Below, piece after piece: positions 12,228 to 21,024 of a stretch of 64,000 nucleotides of DNA. Made by a program: the position numbers and the translations under genes. The number at the start of each line of letters is the position of its first letter. The first letter of the stretch is position 1. The stretch covers positions 34,572,243 through 34,636,242 of the forward strand of contig OX419761.1 in the NCBI GenBank assembly GCA_948567375.1. The letters run 5' to 3'. Below the pieces are notes generated by a model. That model was not told the origin of the DNA. It did not search any database and was given only the letters and a program-made list of their open reading frames with translations. This DNA comes from Lunularia cruciata (lineage: Eukaryota; Streptophyta; Marchantiopsida; Lunulariales; Lunulariaceae).

Positions 12228-12984
12228 TTAATTAGGGTAGATTTGAAATTTATTATAGGATGAAAGGTGGAAGATATTTGAGATTGTTTAGGGGGTCTCG
12301 TTGCCGTAAATTATCAAAGGAAGATCCAAAAGCGGACTCGTGGAATTCTAGGGTAGATTCTCGTGATTCCATTACTATTGATCATGTTCACTTAGTTATT
12401 AATGGTTGTCGGAGGTGGCTTGTGTGTCATGGTGATCTGTTATCTGGACAATGATGGCATGGCCAAAAGAGGGAGGAGTTTAGATTCAAAATGAGTTTTC
12501 TGCCTAGGGAATTCTCATTCTCATACAGAATGAGAGAACTCTAGGGAACAAGGAGCACTCTTTCACATTTCACATTTACAATTTTGAGTTTTGAGTAAGA
12601 CCAATTTCTCTCGTGGTGTACAGACCTCCCGGTGGACAGCCTTTTGTTGTGTCAAGAGAACTAGTTGTTTAGTAGCATCAAGAGGATTACAATTAGATAA
12701 ATGAATGCGATGTGACATGAAATGATTTGGAGTGACATGAAAACATTTGGCGTGGGCTGTCTCCTTATCTCATATCGATTAGTGTAGCACGAGGAATGGA
12801 AGAAAGAGCTAGTGATGTGAAGAGGGTGGAATTTTCACATTAGAATGAGTAGTTTGTACATAAAAGAGATACTTAATTACATATGGGATCTCTAGATTCA
12901 ACATGGAGGTGGTAAAGAGATCCGATTACAAGAGTAAACTCTCAACTAAACTAAATCAAATGAGAAAGATGTTGAGTCATGGGT

Positions 12985-13265
12985 TTGATGGAAGAGAGTG
13001 TTGCATGAGGAAGAGAAAGTGAGGCACATTGCACATTGCACATTGCCTATTGCATATTGCTTTGTGCAATTCCAAGTTGAAAGAGAGTGCAGAGTGAGGC
13101 TAAGATTAGGATCTATTGCACATTGCCTCCGTACAATTCCAAGTTGGAAGAGAATGTGGGGTGAGTGTGAGATCAAAGACCTCATGTAATTACATGCTTG
13201 AAGAGAGTGTGGAGTGAGGCACAATGCCTTGTGCAACTCCAAACCTTCGAAGAGAGTGTGTAGTG
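12985..13265. repeat. Local tandem repeat, left part (target of the methyltransferase retrotransposon)
   Basis: Units of roughly 50-90 bp each begin near 'ggaagagagtg(t)ggagtgaggc' and end near 'gtgcaattccaagtt'. Four to five diverged units are visible. The series resumes on the other side of the element at 24324, so the element split the array. Confidence 0.75.
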
Positions 13266-13269
13266 AGGC

Positions 13270-13718
13270 TGTCACGCCATTTGTAGTTCCGCATCTAGAT
13301 GCTCGGACACTGGAGTTCCAGTGATGGTAGTTAGAGTTATTCTAGCTGTTTCTCAGGGACTACTTTCCGACGGTTAGATTTCATGTTCGGGGTACTGACT
13401 TCACGGTGGGGCCCACCGTCACTTTGCACCGTTTGCACCGTCGAGTGTGCTGTCAGCGGGACCGTTAGGGTTTCAGGGCTAGCTCGAGTCCAGGGGGTAT
13501 AGTTTCGAAGTGAGCTCCAGAGAGCTCACTTCTCTGATGTTGAGCCTTCGAGTTCCTGGCTATGGTGGACAGAGGCCGGCGAGCGTCACCTGGATTCTTT
13601 ATGCTTGAGTGGGTGTGGCTTGACTATAATCAGTGCCCAGTTGTTGGCAGTTTATAGAGTGACAGATCAAGTACTGATCTGAGTTGAGTTGAGTTGAGAA
13701 TGTTAAGCAATCTGATTA
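13270..13718 (+). repeat. Left terminal repeat, X part only
   Basis: Same length as the X parts at 22651, 23208 and 23765 (449 bp up to 'ctgatta') and nearly identical to them. It lacks the 107-bp Y part that follows X in the right-hand units. Internal sequence starts directly at 'catcagag'. Confidence 0.9.
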
Positions 13719-14117
13719 CATCAGAGAAGTGAAGTCAGGGGGAAATCGGGTGCAGGAACGTTGAATGTTGGTGGTATCTCCAAGCTCGGTGGATCGTGGT
13801 AGCTCGATTCAGGTTCTGTGTTTCCCTAGTGTGCAGAAGCTCGTGTAGTTGATGCAAATTTGGCAGTTAGGCGGACGGTGTGCGGAAGCGCTGGCCAAAT
13901 TTTGAGCAAAGAAGGAGCAATTTTCGAGCAGTGTTGTGATTTTGAGCTCAGGAGGTGAAGGCAGGACCAATTTGCTGCGAGTTGGGCTCAGAAAGTGAAA
14001 TTGAAGGTGGAGTTGGAAAGCTCTTCTCATGAAATTGTGATTTGGAAAAACCCGTTTTGTCAATTTGGCTCGAGTGGAAAGTTAGCGGGGGATTTGGCGG
14101 ACATCCATCTTTAGGGT

Positions 14118-14148
14118 TTACGTCAGATTTTACGTCAGATTTACGTCA
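14118..14148 (+). promoter_or_regulatory. Three TTACGTCA (TGACGTAA) motifs
   Basis: At 14118-14125, 14130-14137 and 14141-14148, spaced 12 and 11 bp. TGACG is the core bound by TGA-type bZIP factors in plants. Regular spacing of about one helical turn favours a real site cluster, but it lies downstream of the terminal repeat and its function is inferred. Confidence 0.4.
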
Positions 14149-14464
14149 GATTTTGGGCCAGAATTGGAGGAGTTTCGCTGTTTGGCCAGATTTGGAGAAC
14201 TTTTGCTAGTTTGGAGGACTTTCGCAGATTTGGAGAAGTTTCGCCAATTTTGGAGGAGGTTCGAAGTGGCAACAAGAAAGGCCTCATTTGGCTGAATTTT
14301 GGCATTTCGAGGCTTCGAGGCTTCGAGGCATAGGGCTGTGGGCTATGAGAGGCTACGAAGGCCTAGAAGGGCCAGCAAGCTAGCTTGCTGGCGTGAGGCT
14401 AGCTAGTTTAGTGTAGATCTTGGTCATTGGTTGGCAAAATCTGCCTTTCTTGCTAGATTGTGCG

Positions 14465-14525
14465 CAACAGGGTTTGACCCCTAGATCTCTTGTTCCTAGA
14501 CTGGTGCCCTAGCCAACTGGTCCAC
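14465..14525 (-). other. tRNA-like segment (A-box and B-box motifs) in the leader
   Basis: On the minus strand there is an A-box-like ACCAGTTGGCTAGGGCA, about 30 bp, then a B-box-like GGGGTCAAACCC. This resembles the body of a eukaryotic tRNA. The acceptor stem does not pair convincingly, so it is not called as a functional tRNA gene. It may be a tRNA-derived SINE head or a chance match. Confidence 0.35.
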
Positions 14526-15028
14526 CCTCACTTGTTGTCATAGTGACTGTGCCACTGTTATCTATACACATGTAGCTTTGGCTAGGAGAGGCAGTTTGAT
14601 CCCATTCTTGGTGATCCTGGTAGCTTAGGACTTAGATACGAACTACTCTTATGTCAAATGCCAAATGGTGGCAGAGTCAGTCCCGTGTTGTGTTATGAGG
14701 TGGAGGGTTTTTGTTTAGATTTCTTGTGATTGGATCCCCTCCATTCTCTGCTTCCTGTTTGTGCACCACGTTTGTGTGAGGTGCCTTGACTTTTGAGCGT
14801 TGGTGCTCTGGTGTGCTCTCGGTGGTGAGGCTGGAGTGATGACCAGTCAGACTACCTTTGTTTCTCTCCGGTGAGGCAGGAAGTGATGACATGCAGACCG
14901 TGAGAGTGCGTGTTATGATGGCAGGTTACAGGTTGCCCTTCCCCTAGTGTAGTTATCTCGGTTAGAGTTACATTAGTGGGTGATGTCTAGTTGGTGTTGG
15001 CACTTGGTGGGGCACTTGCAGTTGCGAC

Positions 15029-17452
15029 TTGCGGTTGCAGTTGGTGGTTCGGGTTTACTGTTGCAGTTACGTGGTCACGACGGAGTTCTTTGGAGATTCC
15101 AGAGGAGTTAGCCCTGCAGTACGCAGTGGGTTTACTCGGAGTGGTGCTCGGTATCAGCCTGTATCTCAGGTCCCAGTGAGGGAGGAGATTGACTCTGAGT
15201 TGGAGTTCGACACAGGAGCTGATTCAGTTGAGAGTGCACTTGGTGTGTCCGCACCGTTGTTGTGGGACATGGATGAGATTTATGGGGCCTCCAAAGGCCC
15301 TAGGCGTTACTCTGGTACAGTGGGTACCATTGAGTTGGATGACTTCATCCAGGAGTTCGATAGTTGGTGTGATCTGCAGTAGATGCGGAACCCGACTTTG
15401 TTCACACCCTTCATGGCATGGAAGGGGTTGTTTCAGCACTTGGAGGGTCCACCGATGGACGACTACCATGAGTTCAGGAGAGCTCATTTGGAGGAGATTG
15501 AGTTATGGAGACAGTATTGGTCTCCACACTATGTCTCCATCACTTCAGGTTCGGTAGCCAGGAGTAGGTCGGCTGTACCTACGAGTTCTAGCTCGAGTAG
15601 TGTTGGTGGAGCTAGTGGAGGTGCACTAGCTGGAGATAGTGCTACTACGAGTGGAGGTACCGCTGCAGGAGGTGGTGTGGTACCGGGGTTTAACCCCATG
15701 GTTGAGTTCTTCCTATGTTTGAGGCAGAACTACCAGGGAGTGCGGACTGACAAGCTGAGGAGCTTGCAGGAGTTCCAGCGGAAGGCTGGAGAGAGCCTAC
15801 GCGAGGCATACACTCGCATGAGGTGGCTGATCAGTTTCACTCAGGGAGTTACTGAGGCCCAGGCAGTCCAGTTTTGGTATGGGATACTGGACAGGGAGTT
15901 GCGACGTAGAGTTCGTGATGCTACGTTGTTGCAGGCTACTTCACCCACTTTGGCAGTAGTCTTTGGTTTGGCTGAGCGTATTGAGCTCAACATGGTGGAG
16001 GAGAGAGAGGTGACATCTGGATTTGGTAGAGAGACCTCATCCACGGTTGTGACTTCTTCTAGAGTGCAGCAGAGTGCACCACGCCCAGTTGGTTTTCGAG
16101 GACAGGGTGGACAGCCCAGATCCTATGGAGCGAGTGGAGGGCCTAGTGGAGTTAGACCCTTACCCTCATTTTCGGGTCAACAGCAGCCAGTGAGTGGTGG
16201 TGTTGCTTGTTGGACTTGTGGTGGACCTTACCATAGGAGAGAGTGTACTCAGGGCAGCGGACCTGATACCTCTGGTGCATCACAGCCAGCACAGAGGCAG
16301 TGTGAGCACTGCCATAGATTTGGTCATACTAGTGACCGGTGTTTTGACCTACACCCGGAGTTACGGAGTGGTAGGGCTGCTATGGCAGGTAGTAGAGGAG
16401 CTCCAGTTCATGGAGGACGAGGTGGTAGAGGTGGTGGTAGAGGATCTACACCTAGTAGGGGTGCAGTACCTGCCCTTACTTCTAACACAACTATGGCTAC
16501 TCGGATTGAGCAGTTGGAGCAGAGATTGGCTAGTATGGCTATTGCTCATAGGAGATCAGATTCGGGTGCTGAGGCTTCCACCTCATATGCTAGTGATAGA
16601 GATGCTTTGGACTTCATGTGCGGAGCAGCACAGGTGGATGCATCTGCAGCAGTGACTAGGAGTGCAGTACGTGCTCCAGAGCCTAGAGGAGCATCAGTGG
16701 AGTTGGACCCACAGAGAGGAGAGGTTGGGAGACAGGTCAGACTTCCCCAATCTTTCACGCTATCTGAGGCATTGCAGATGACATCCATGGTTCCTAGACG
16801 TCCCAGTGCAGGTGTGGTAGGTGGTGATGGAGTACTTGATGGAGTACCTGCTAGTCAGCCACCTGCTACTACACAGACTGAGTCTAGCATGATGTTGGGG
16901 GCGGCTCAGCTGATTATGCGGCATCCTTTATTTTCAACCAGTGACATGTTTACATTGGGAGTGGACCCAGCCCCAGTGTTCCGGTTGGCTGCTACGTTGT
17001 GTGAGAGTAGGGATGGTGCAGTTCCTACTACTAAAGCAGAGGTGGTTGGTAGTGGAGCTGACTTGGTTGAGGAGCATGGGATCCGTTCAGCGACCAGTGG
17101 TTTATGGCAGGCAGCAGCGGCTAGACTGGAGGAGTTGCCAGCTAGACCGGCCTTTGAGAGAGCGCGGTTTACACCTGGTGTTGTCCTATTGGATAACCAG
17201 AGGGGGATCTTTCGTTTGGTGGGACCTTCAAGGAAGGTCTATACACCACAGAGAGTCTTGTTAGACTCTGGTGCGCAGCCCCTTATGTTGGGGAAGGCTG
17301 CAGTTGTTGGTCTGGAGTTACGGAAGACCGATGTGGAGAGGTGTCTATTTCAGATCCAGACATCTCTAGGTCTGGTTCGACACAGTACATCACACGTGGG
17401 GAGCTTGTTGTCCAGGTTCAGCCTGGTCATCCGACTGATAGCTCGATGGTGA
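15029..17452 (+). CDS. gag: Gag and N-terminal half of the aspartic protease
   Basis: One frame from an ATG at 15029 (an earlier start is possible) to 17452, interrupted only by TAG at 15380-15382. Sequence on both sides of that TAG reads as continuous Gag (DDFIQEFDSWCDLQ, stop, MRNPTLFTPFMAWKG). Capsid-like helices follow a Ser/Gly-rich linker (15560-15690) and include an FYGILDRELRRRV-like block. Two zinc knuckles bind nucleic acid: CX2CX4HX3C at 16208-16246 and CX2CX4HX4C at 16301-16342. Downstream come an Arg/Gly-rich stretch and, at 17264-17272, the protease triplet Asp-Ser-Gly (LLDSGAQPLMLG). The protease core then breaks: its second half continues in the -1 frame of the next entry. Role: virus-like particle shell, RNA packaging and polyprotein cleavage. 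Confidence 0.85.
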
Positions 17453-19260
17453 GAGCTCAGGCTATTGCGACGATAGCTGAGTCCTATGATGTGCTAGTTG
17501 GGGGAGCAGTGTTATACCCTATGGGTTTCAGTATTGACTATTGGGAGGAGACAGCCTCTTATAGACCTGGTTGGCAGTCTGGTGAGGGACGGGTATGTCG
17601 CCTACCAATACGCTTTAGTAGTGGCAGTCTTGGCTCACTACAGTTCGGGACCATGGCAGCATCAGTTTTGGCTTTCAGCGGTGCAGTTACTTGGCCTGGT
17701 GACTTGTTGGAGGGGAACGCCCATGCAGAGGATACTCCAGTACCAGAGGAGATCACTCGGCTATGGAGTACGAGTGGGATTGTTCCATCCACCTTGGATG
17801 TTCCATTGTGGAGTTCAGAGGAGGCATTGCAGCAGCATGCAGATCAGTTGGTGCAGCAGGCTTGGAGTGGAGCCTTCGTACCATCAGGGGATGAGTGTGA
17901 GGATGAGCCTCCAGAGGCGATTGCTTTGACACCTCTGGATACCACACTCATTGCTTGGCAGTATCCAGTAGAGGGGATATGTCTATTAGAGTTGTTTGGT
18001 GGGATCAGCACCGGACTAGCTGCGGTGTTACAGGCGGGTATCCGAGTACAGAGGTACTTGTATGTAGAGAGAGATGAGACTGCTAGGCGAGTCTCTCTAC
18101 ATCATGTGGCACACTTGGCCTATCGGTATCCGGAGTTATTACCGATGTCAGCAGTCAGAGGTTACCAGAAGGCCTTACCAGGAGACATTTCCTTATTGGG
18201 GGCGCATGACCTAGAGAGACATGGGCCCATTCACTTGGTGATTTCTGGATGGCCATGTCAGGGACATACACGTGCGGGCCGCGGTTTGGGTCTTCAGGAT
18301 CCTCGTTCTGGTGTGTTTTGGGAGATGTTACGGATACTACGACATCTCCAGGTTCATCAGTTTGTTTCTCCAGCTTACCTTTTGGAGAACGTTCCATTGA
18401 TGGGTGATTCTCGCACTAGAGTGGTGGCGAGTACACATCAGGTCCATTCTTGGATGGGACCTGCTGTATTGTTAGATGCAGCCAGAGTGGGATCACGGGC
18501 TCATCGTCTTCGTCTTTGGTGGACGAACCTTTTACCCAGAGAGGTTCTACAGCGTAGTTATGATGGGATTCAGCGACTAGACCACATTCTTGTTGATGAT
18601 ATCTTGGATGCTGGACGTCAGTCTCAGACAGTGGTAGTGGCTGATAGGTCACCCATGGCAGTGGTGAACCTAGTTGGACAGCCTAGAGCTGCATTTCCCA
18701 CACTCATGAGTTTCCCAGGCTCTCATGCTTTTCGAGAGGGAGGACCTGGACTTGTTTGGGACTCACAGTTACAGCAGTTGGTGGAGCCCAATGCTGATGA
18801 GAGAGAGCGGGCGATGGGTTTTCGCACCGGTATTACCGCTGTTCCAGCAGTGTCAAAGGCATCCAGGCGTCAGGTGTTAGGTCAGGCTATGGACCTGAAC
18901 TGTTTGACCTGGATTGTGAGCCTTGGTTTGGCAGAGCAGCGTAGGATGCGCTTGATAGGCATCACCACTCGGACACTTGTGAGCCCTGTGCCTATCGAGA
19001 CGATTCAGGCACATGCTGGGGGCGATGGACCGAGTGGACATGGTATTCTTGGGACACATCCAGTAGCTACTAGGGAGAGTGGTCTACTTGGAGTCCATCC
19101 AGGTGAGCGTGGGCTACTTGGATTACACCCTTGGTCCACATGGGATGCAGCCAGAGGACGTATGGAGCTTGCAGCCAGAGTGGAGGGAGTTTTTCACACA
19201 GAGGTTGGGACCTCTAGTGGTCGGGAGCATGACACCATTGCTCCCAAGGGCCCAGTGTAG
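17341..19260 (+). CDS. Protease C-terminal half fused to a C5 cytosine DNA methyltransferase
   Basis: The first about 110 codons finish the retropepsin fold (AESYDVLVGGAVLYPMG). From about residue 214 the frame carries C5-methyltransferase motifs in canonical order. Motif I is LLELFGGISTG (215-225). A GW-Pro-Cys-Gln loop with candidate catalytic Cys306 is followed by GHTRAGRGLGLQDPRSG. Motif VI is LENV with Glu349. Motif VIII is SRAHRLR with Arg389 and Arg391. A target-recognition-like stretch ends in ERERAMGF, then motif X (RQVLGQAMDLN). Such enzymes transfer methyl from S-adenosylmethionine to cytosine C5. The order is not permuted, unlike plant DRM enzymes, and the Pro-Cys-Gln form is closer to DNMT1/CMT or bacterial types than DNMT3. 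The frame ends at TAG 19258-19260, but coding sense continues in frame beyond it. No other stop is inside the domain. Confidence 0.88.
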   Translation: MSISDPDISRSGSTQYITRGELVVQVQPGHPTDSSMVRAQAIATIAESYDVLVGGAVLYPMGFSIDYWEETASYRPGWQSGEGRVCRLPIRFSSGSLGSLQFGTMAASVLAFSGAVTWPGDLLEGNAHAEDTPVPEEITRLWSTSGIVPSTLDVPLWSSEEALQQHADQLVQQAWSGAFVPSGDECEDEPPEAIALTPLDTTLIAWQYPVEGICLLELFGGISTGLAAVLQAGIRVQRYLYVERDETARRVSLHHVAHLAYRYPELLPMSAVRGYQKALPGDISLLGAHDLERHGPIHLVISGWPCQGHTRAGRGLGLQDPRSGVFWEMLRILRHLQVHQFVSPAYLLENVPLMGDSRTRVVASTHQVHSWMGPAVLLDAARVGSRAHRLRLWWTNLLPREVLQRSYDGIQRLDHILVDDILDAGRQSQTVVVADRSPMAVVNLVGQPRAAFPTLMSFPGSHAFREGGPGLVWDSQLQQLVEPNADERERAMGFRTGITAVPAVSKASRRQVLGQAMDLNCLTWIVSLGLAEQRRMRLIGITTRTLVSPVPIETIQAHAGGDGPSGHGILGTHPVATRESGLLGVHPGERGLLGLHPWSTWDAARGRMELAARVEGVFHTEVGTSSGREHDTIAPKGPV

Positions 19261-19266
19261 CAGCCA
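19258..19266 (+). promoter_or_regulatory. UAG-CAG-CCA: possible stop-codon read-through site
   Basis: The TAG is followed directly by CAGCCA, which fits the UAG-CARYYA read-through consensus known from tobacco mosaic virus and relatives. The same frame continues into RT. The alternative is a CAG-to-TAG mutation. Confidence 0.45.
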
Positions 19267-21024
19267 GTCAGTACGTCTTCCACTCCTACTACAGTTACAG
19301 AGGATACTTGGGAGCCAGATCTTGGACCCAAGCTTACTGGAGAGGAAAGACGGAGGGTTTGGAGGTTCTTGAGGAGTCACACGAGTTGTTTTGCCTTCAG
19401 TATGAAGGATTTGGGTGCTCTGAAGGGACCTGGTATACGGATTGAGCTGACTAGCGACACACCTGTTTTCCGACGTCCTTATCGATATAGTGAGATGGAG
19501 AGGACATTGATTCAGAGCCGGAGTAGTGACCTTTTTGAGGCTGGTTTGGTGGAGATTTCACATGGAGAGTATGCATCAACGACAGTGATGCCAGCCAAGA
19601 AGGATATGCATGGCAACTATACAGATAGGCGGATGTGTGGAGATTACCATCCTATCAACCGACAGACCAGGGCTGATCAGTATGCCATGCCTACACCGGA
19701 GGAGATTTTTGATGCGATTGGGCATGCAAAGGTCTTCAGTACTTTGGATCTTCGAGCGGGATATAATCAGTTGCCAATCAGGGAGGAGGATAAGTCCAAG
19801 ACAGCATTTTGGGCTATTGATCCTCACGGCAAGGATGTGTTATATCAGTGGAGGTTCTTACCATTTGGGTTGAAGAATGCTCCTGCTGAGTTCCAGAGGG
19901 TCATGGATAGGATCCTAGCTGGACTGGATTTTGCTCGGTGCTATATTGATGACATTTTGGTGTATAGCACTACTGTGGAGGAGCATGAGCGACAGTTGTT
20001 GGAGGTGTTTGAGAGGTTGAGATCTCATGGACTCAAATTACATCTTGGGAAGTGTAGGTTCTTCCATGAGCAGGTTGAGTATTTGGGTCACACTATCTAC
20101 CCCGGAGGACTTGGTGTTCAGCAGACCAAGGTGGAGGCTATTGCACGTATTCCTTGGCCTACGGATGTGAGCAGAGTGCGAGCATTCCTTGGGTTGGCGA
20201 ACTTCTATCGCCGCTATGTTAGAGGATTTAGTGCCATTGCCAAGGCCTTGACGAAGCTGACCAAGCTTACACAAGAGTGGTGTTGGGGAGATGAGCAGGA
20301 GAGAGCTTTTGTAGAGCTCAAGGAGAGGTTGACATCTGCTCCTATTTTGAGGAGACCGATCAGGGGACGACCATTTCAGGTTCACACTGATTGGAGTATG
20401 TTGGGGCTTGGAGCGGTGCTCACCCAACATGATGATGAGGAGAAGGAGTTTGTGGTGGCCTATGCTAGTCGCTCCAACAATTCAGCGGAGGCGAAGTATA
20501 GTTCATATGAGGGAGAGTGCTTGGCAGCAGTTTGGGCAGTAGCACATTTCCGATGTTACCTATTTGGTAACCCCTTCACTCTCATCACTGATCATCAGCC
20601 GCTGAAGTGGTTGATGGAGTCCGACAAGCTTTCAGGGAAGCTTGCACGATGGGCTCTGATTTTACAGGAGTATGATTTCACGGTTGTTCACAGACCTAGA
20701 GTGGTGAACCGTGATGCAGATGGGTTGAGTAGAAACCCATGTCCCAGCCAGCAGGATCAGACCGGAGCACGTTGGCATGGTGAGACAGATGAGGAGATGG
20801 TGCCAGGTTGGCATGCATCAGCCTTTCTGTGTATATTTGCAGAGACATTGGTGGTATCTCTCTCAGCGCATATAGGAGGAGTTATTGAGGTCACAGATCC
20901 AGAGAGTGAAGATATTGGTACAGTTCAGCGAGACATTCATGATGATGTCTTAGTGATGGACTATCTTCGCACTGGTGTTGTGGGTGGCACAGTTGGGGCC
21001 AAGGAGAGAGACCGTGTTCTTTAG
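19261..21024 (+). CDS. pol: Ty3/gypsy reverse transcriptase and RNase H
   Basis: In frame with the methyltransferase across the TAG at 19258; the first internal Met is at 19369, but the domain clearly starts before it (FLRSHTSCFAFSMKDL). RT motifs present: YRYSEMER, KKDMHGNYTDRRMCGDY, FSTLDLRAGYNQ, FLPFGLKNAPAEFQRVMD and the catalytic YIDD at 19942-19953, then FLGLANFYRRYV. RNase H follows with HTDWS, YEGECLAAVWA, LITDHQPL and HRPRVVNRDADGLSR, so the catalytic Asp/Glu residues are present. The frame ends in TAG at 21022-21024 with coding sense continuing directly into integrase. The product copies element RNA into DNA inside the particle. No frameshift is seen within this segment. Confidence 0.92.
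   Translation, partial: QPVSTSSTPTTVTEDTWEPDLGPKLTGEERRRVWRFLRSHTSCFAFSMKDLGALKGPGIRIELTSDTPVFRRPYRYSEMERTLIQSRSSDLFEAGLVEISHGEYASTTVMPAKKDMHGNYTDRRMCGDYHPINRQTRADQYAMPTPEEIFDAIGHAKVFSTLDLRAGYNQLPIREEDKSKTAFWAIDPHGKDVLYQWRFLPFGLKNAPAEFQRVMDRILAGLDFARCYIDDILVYSTTVEEHERQLLEVFERLRSHGLKLHLGKCRFFHEQVEYLGHTIYPGGLGVQQTKVEAIARIPWPTDVSRVRAFLGLANFYRRYVRGFSAIAKALTKLTKLTQEWCWGDEQERAFVELKERLTSAPILRRPIRGRPFQVHTDWSMLGLGAVLTQHDDEEKEFVVAYASRSNNSAEAKYSSYEGECLAAVWAVAHFRCYLFGNPFTLITDHQPLKWLMESDKLSGKLARWALILQEYDFTVVHRPRVVNRDADGLSRNPCPSQQDQTGARWHGETDEEMVPGWHASAFLCIFAETLVVSLSAHIGGVIEVTDPESEDIGTVQRDIHDDVLVMDYLRTGVVGGTVGAKERDRVL

Larger units (their letters stand above)
6661..12940. other. Spacer; no recognisable gene
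   Basis: Small frames (6896-7129, 7254-7559, 9657-9917, 11305-11568 and others) show no family motif, no partner copy and no convincing splice context. I treat them as chance. Visible structure: (TAA)n at about 7978-7997, a G/C-rich repeated block at 8100-8350, an AT-rich stretch at 10640-10960, and a hairpin at 12199-12227. Confidence 0.5.
13719..15028 (+). other. Long untranslated leader of the methyltransferase retrotransposon
   Basis: About 1.3 kb between the left terminal repeat and the first Gag frame. It holds three TTACGTCA motifs, short 'tttggagaagtttcgcc' repeats, and a tRNA-like segment on the minus strand. A canonical primer-binding site starting TGG directly after the repeat is not seen. 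'atcagag' at 13720-13726 matches only the middle of an initiator-Met site. Confidence 0.6.

Noticed and set aside
13000-13265. CRISPR-like array from regularly recurring 'gaagagagtg' words
   Set aside because: Units are diverged and irregular without constant spacers, and the context is a eukaryotic genome; it is a decayed tandem repeat.
13719-13735. Initiator-Met primer-binding site next to the left X repeat
   Set aside because: Only 'atcagag' matches; the TGGT start required to pair with the tRNA 3' end is absent.
14465-14525. Functional tRNA gene
   Set aside because: A/B boxes are present but the acceptor stem does not pair convincingly.
15383-15400. Met after the TAG at 15380 as the start of a separate Gag gene
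   Set aside because: The upstream frame reads directly into the same domain, so the ORF is better seen as one Gag frame with an in-frame TAG.
17341-17452. Programmed -1 slippery heptamer
   Set aside because: No X-XXY-YYZ sequence seen at the joint, so not called as a recoding signal.
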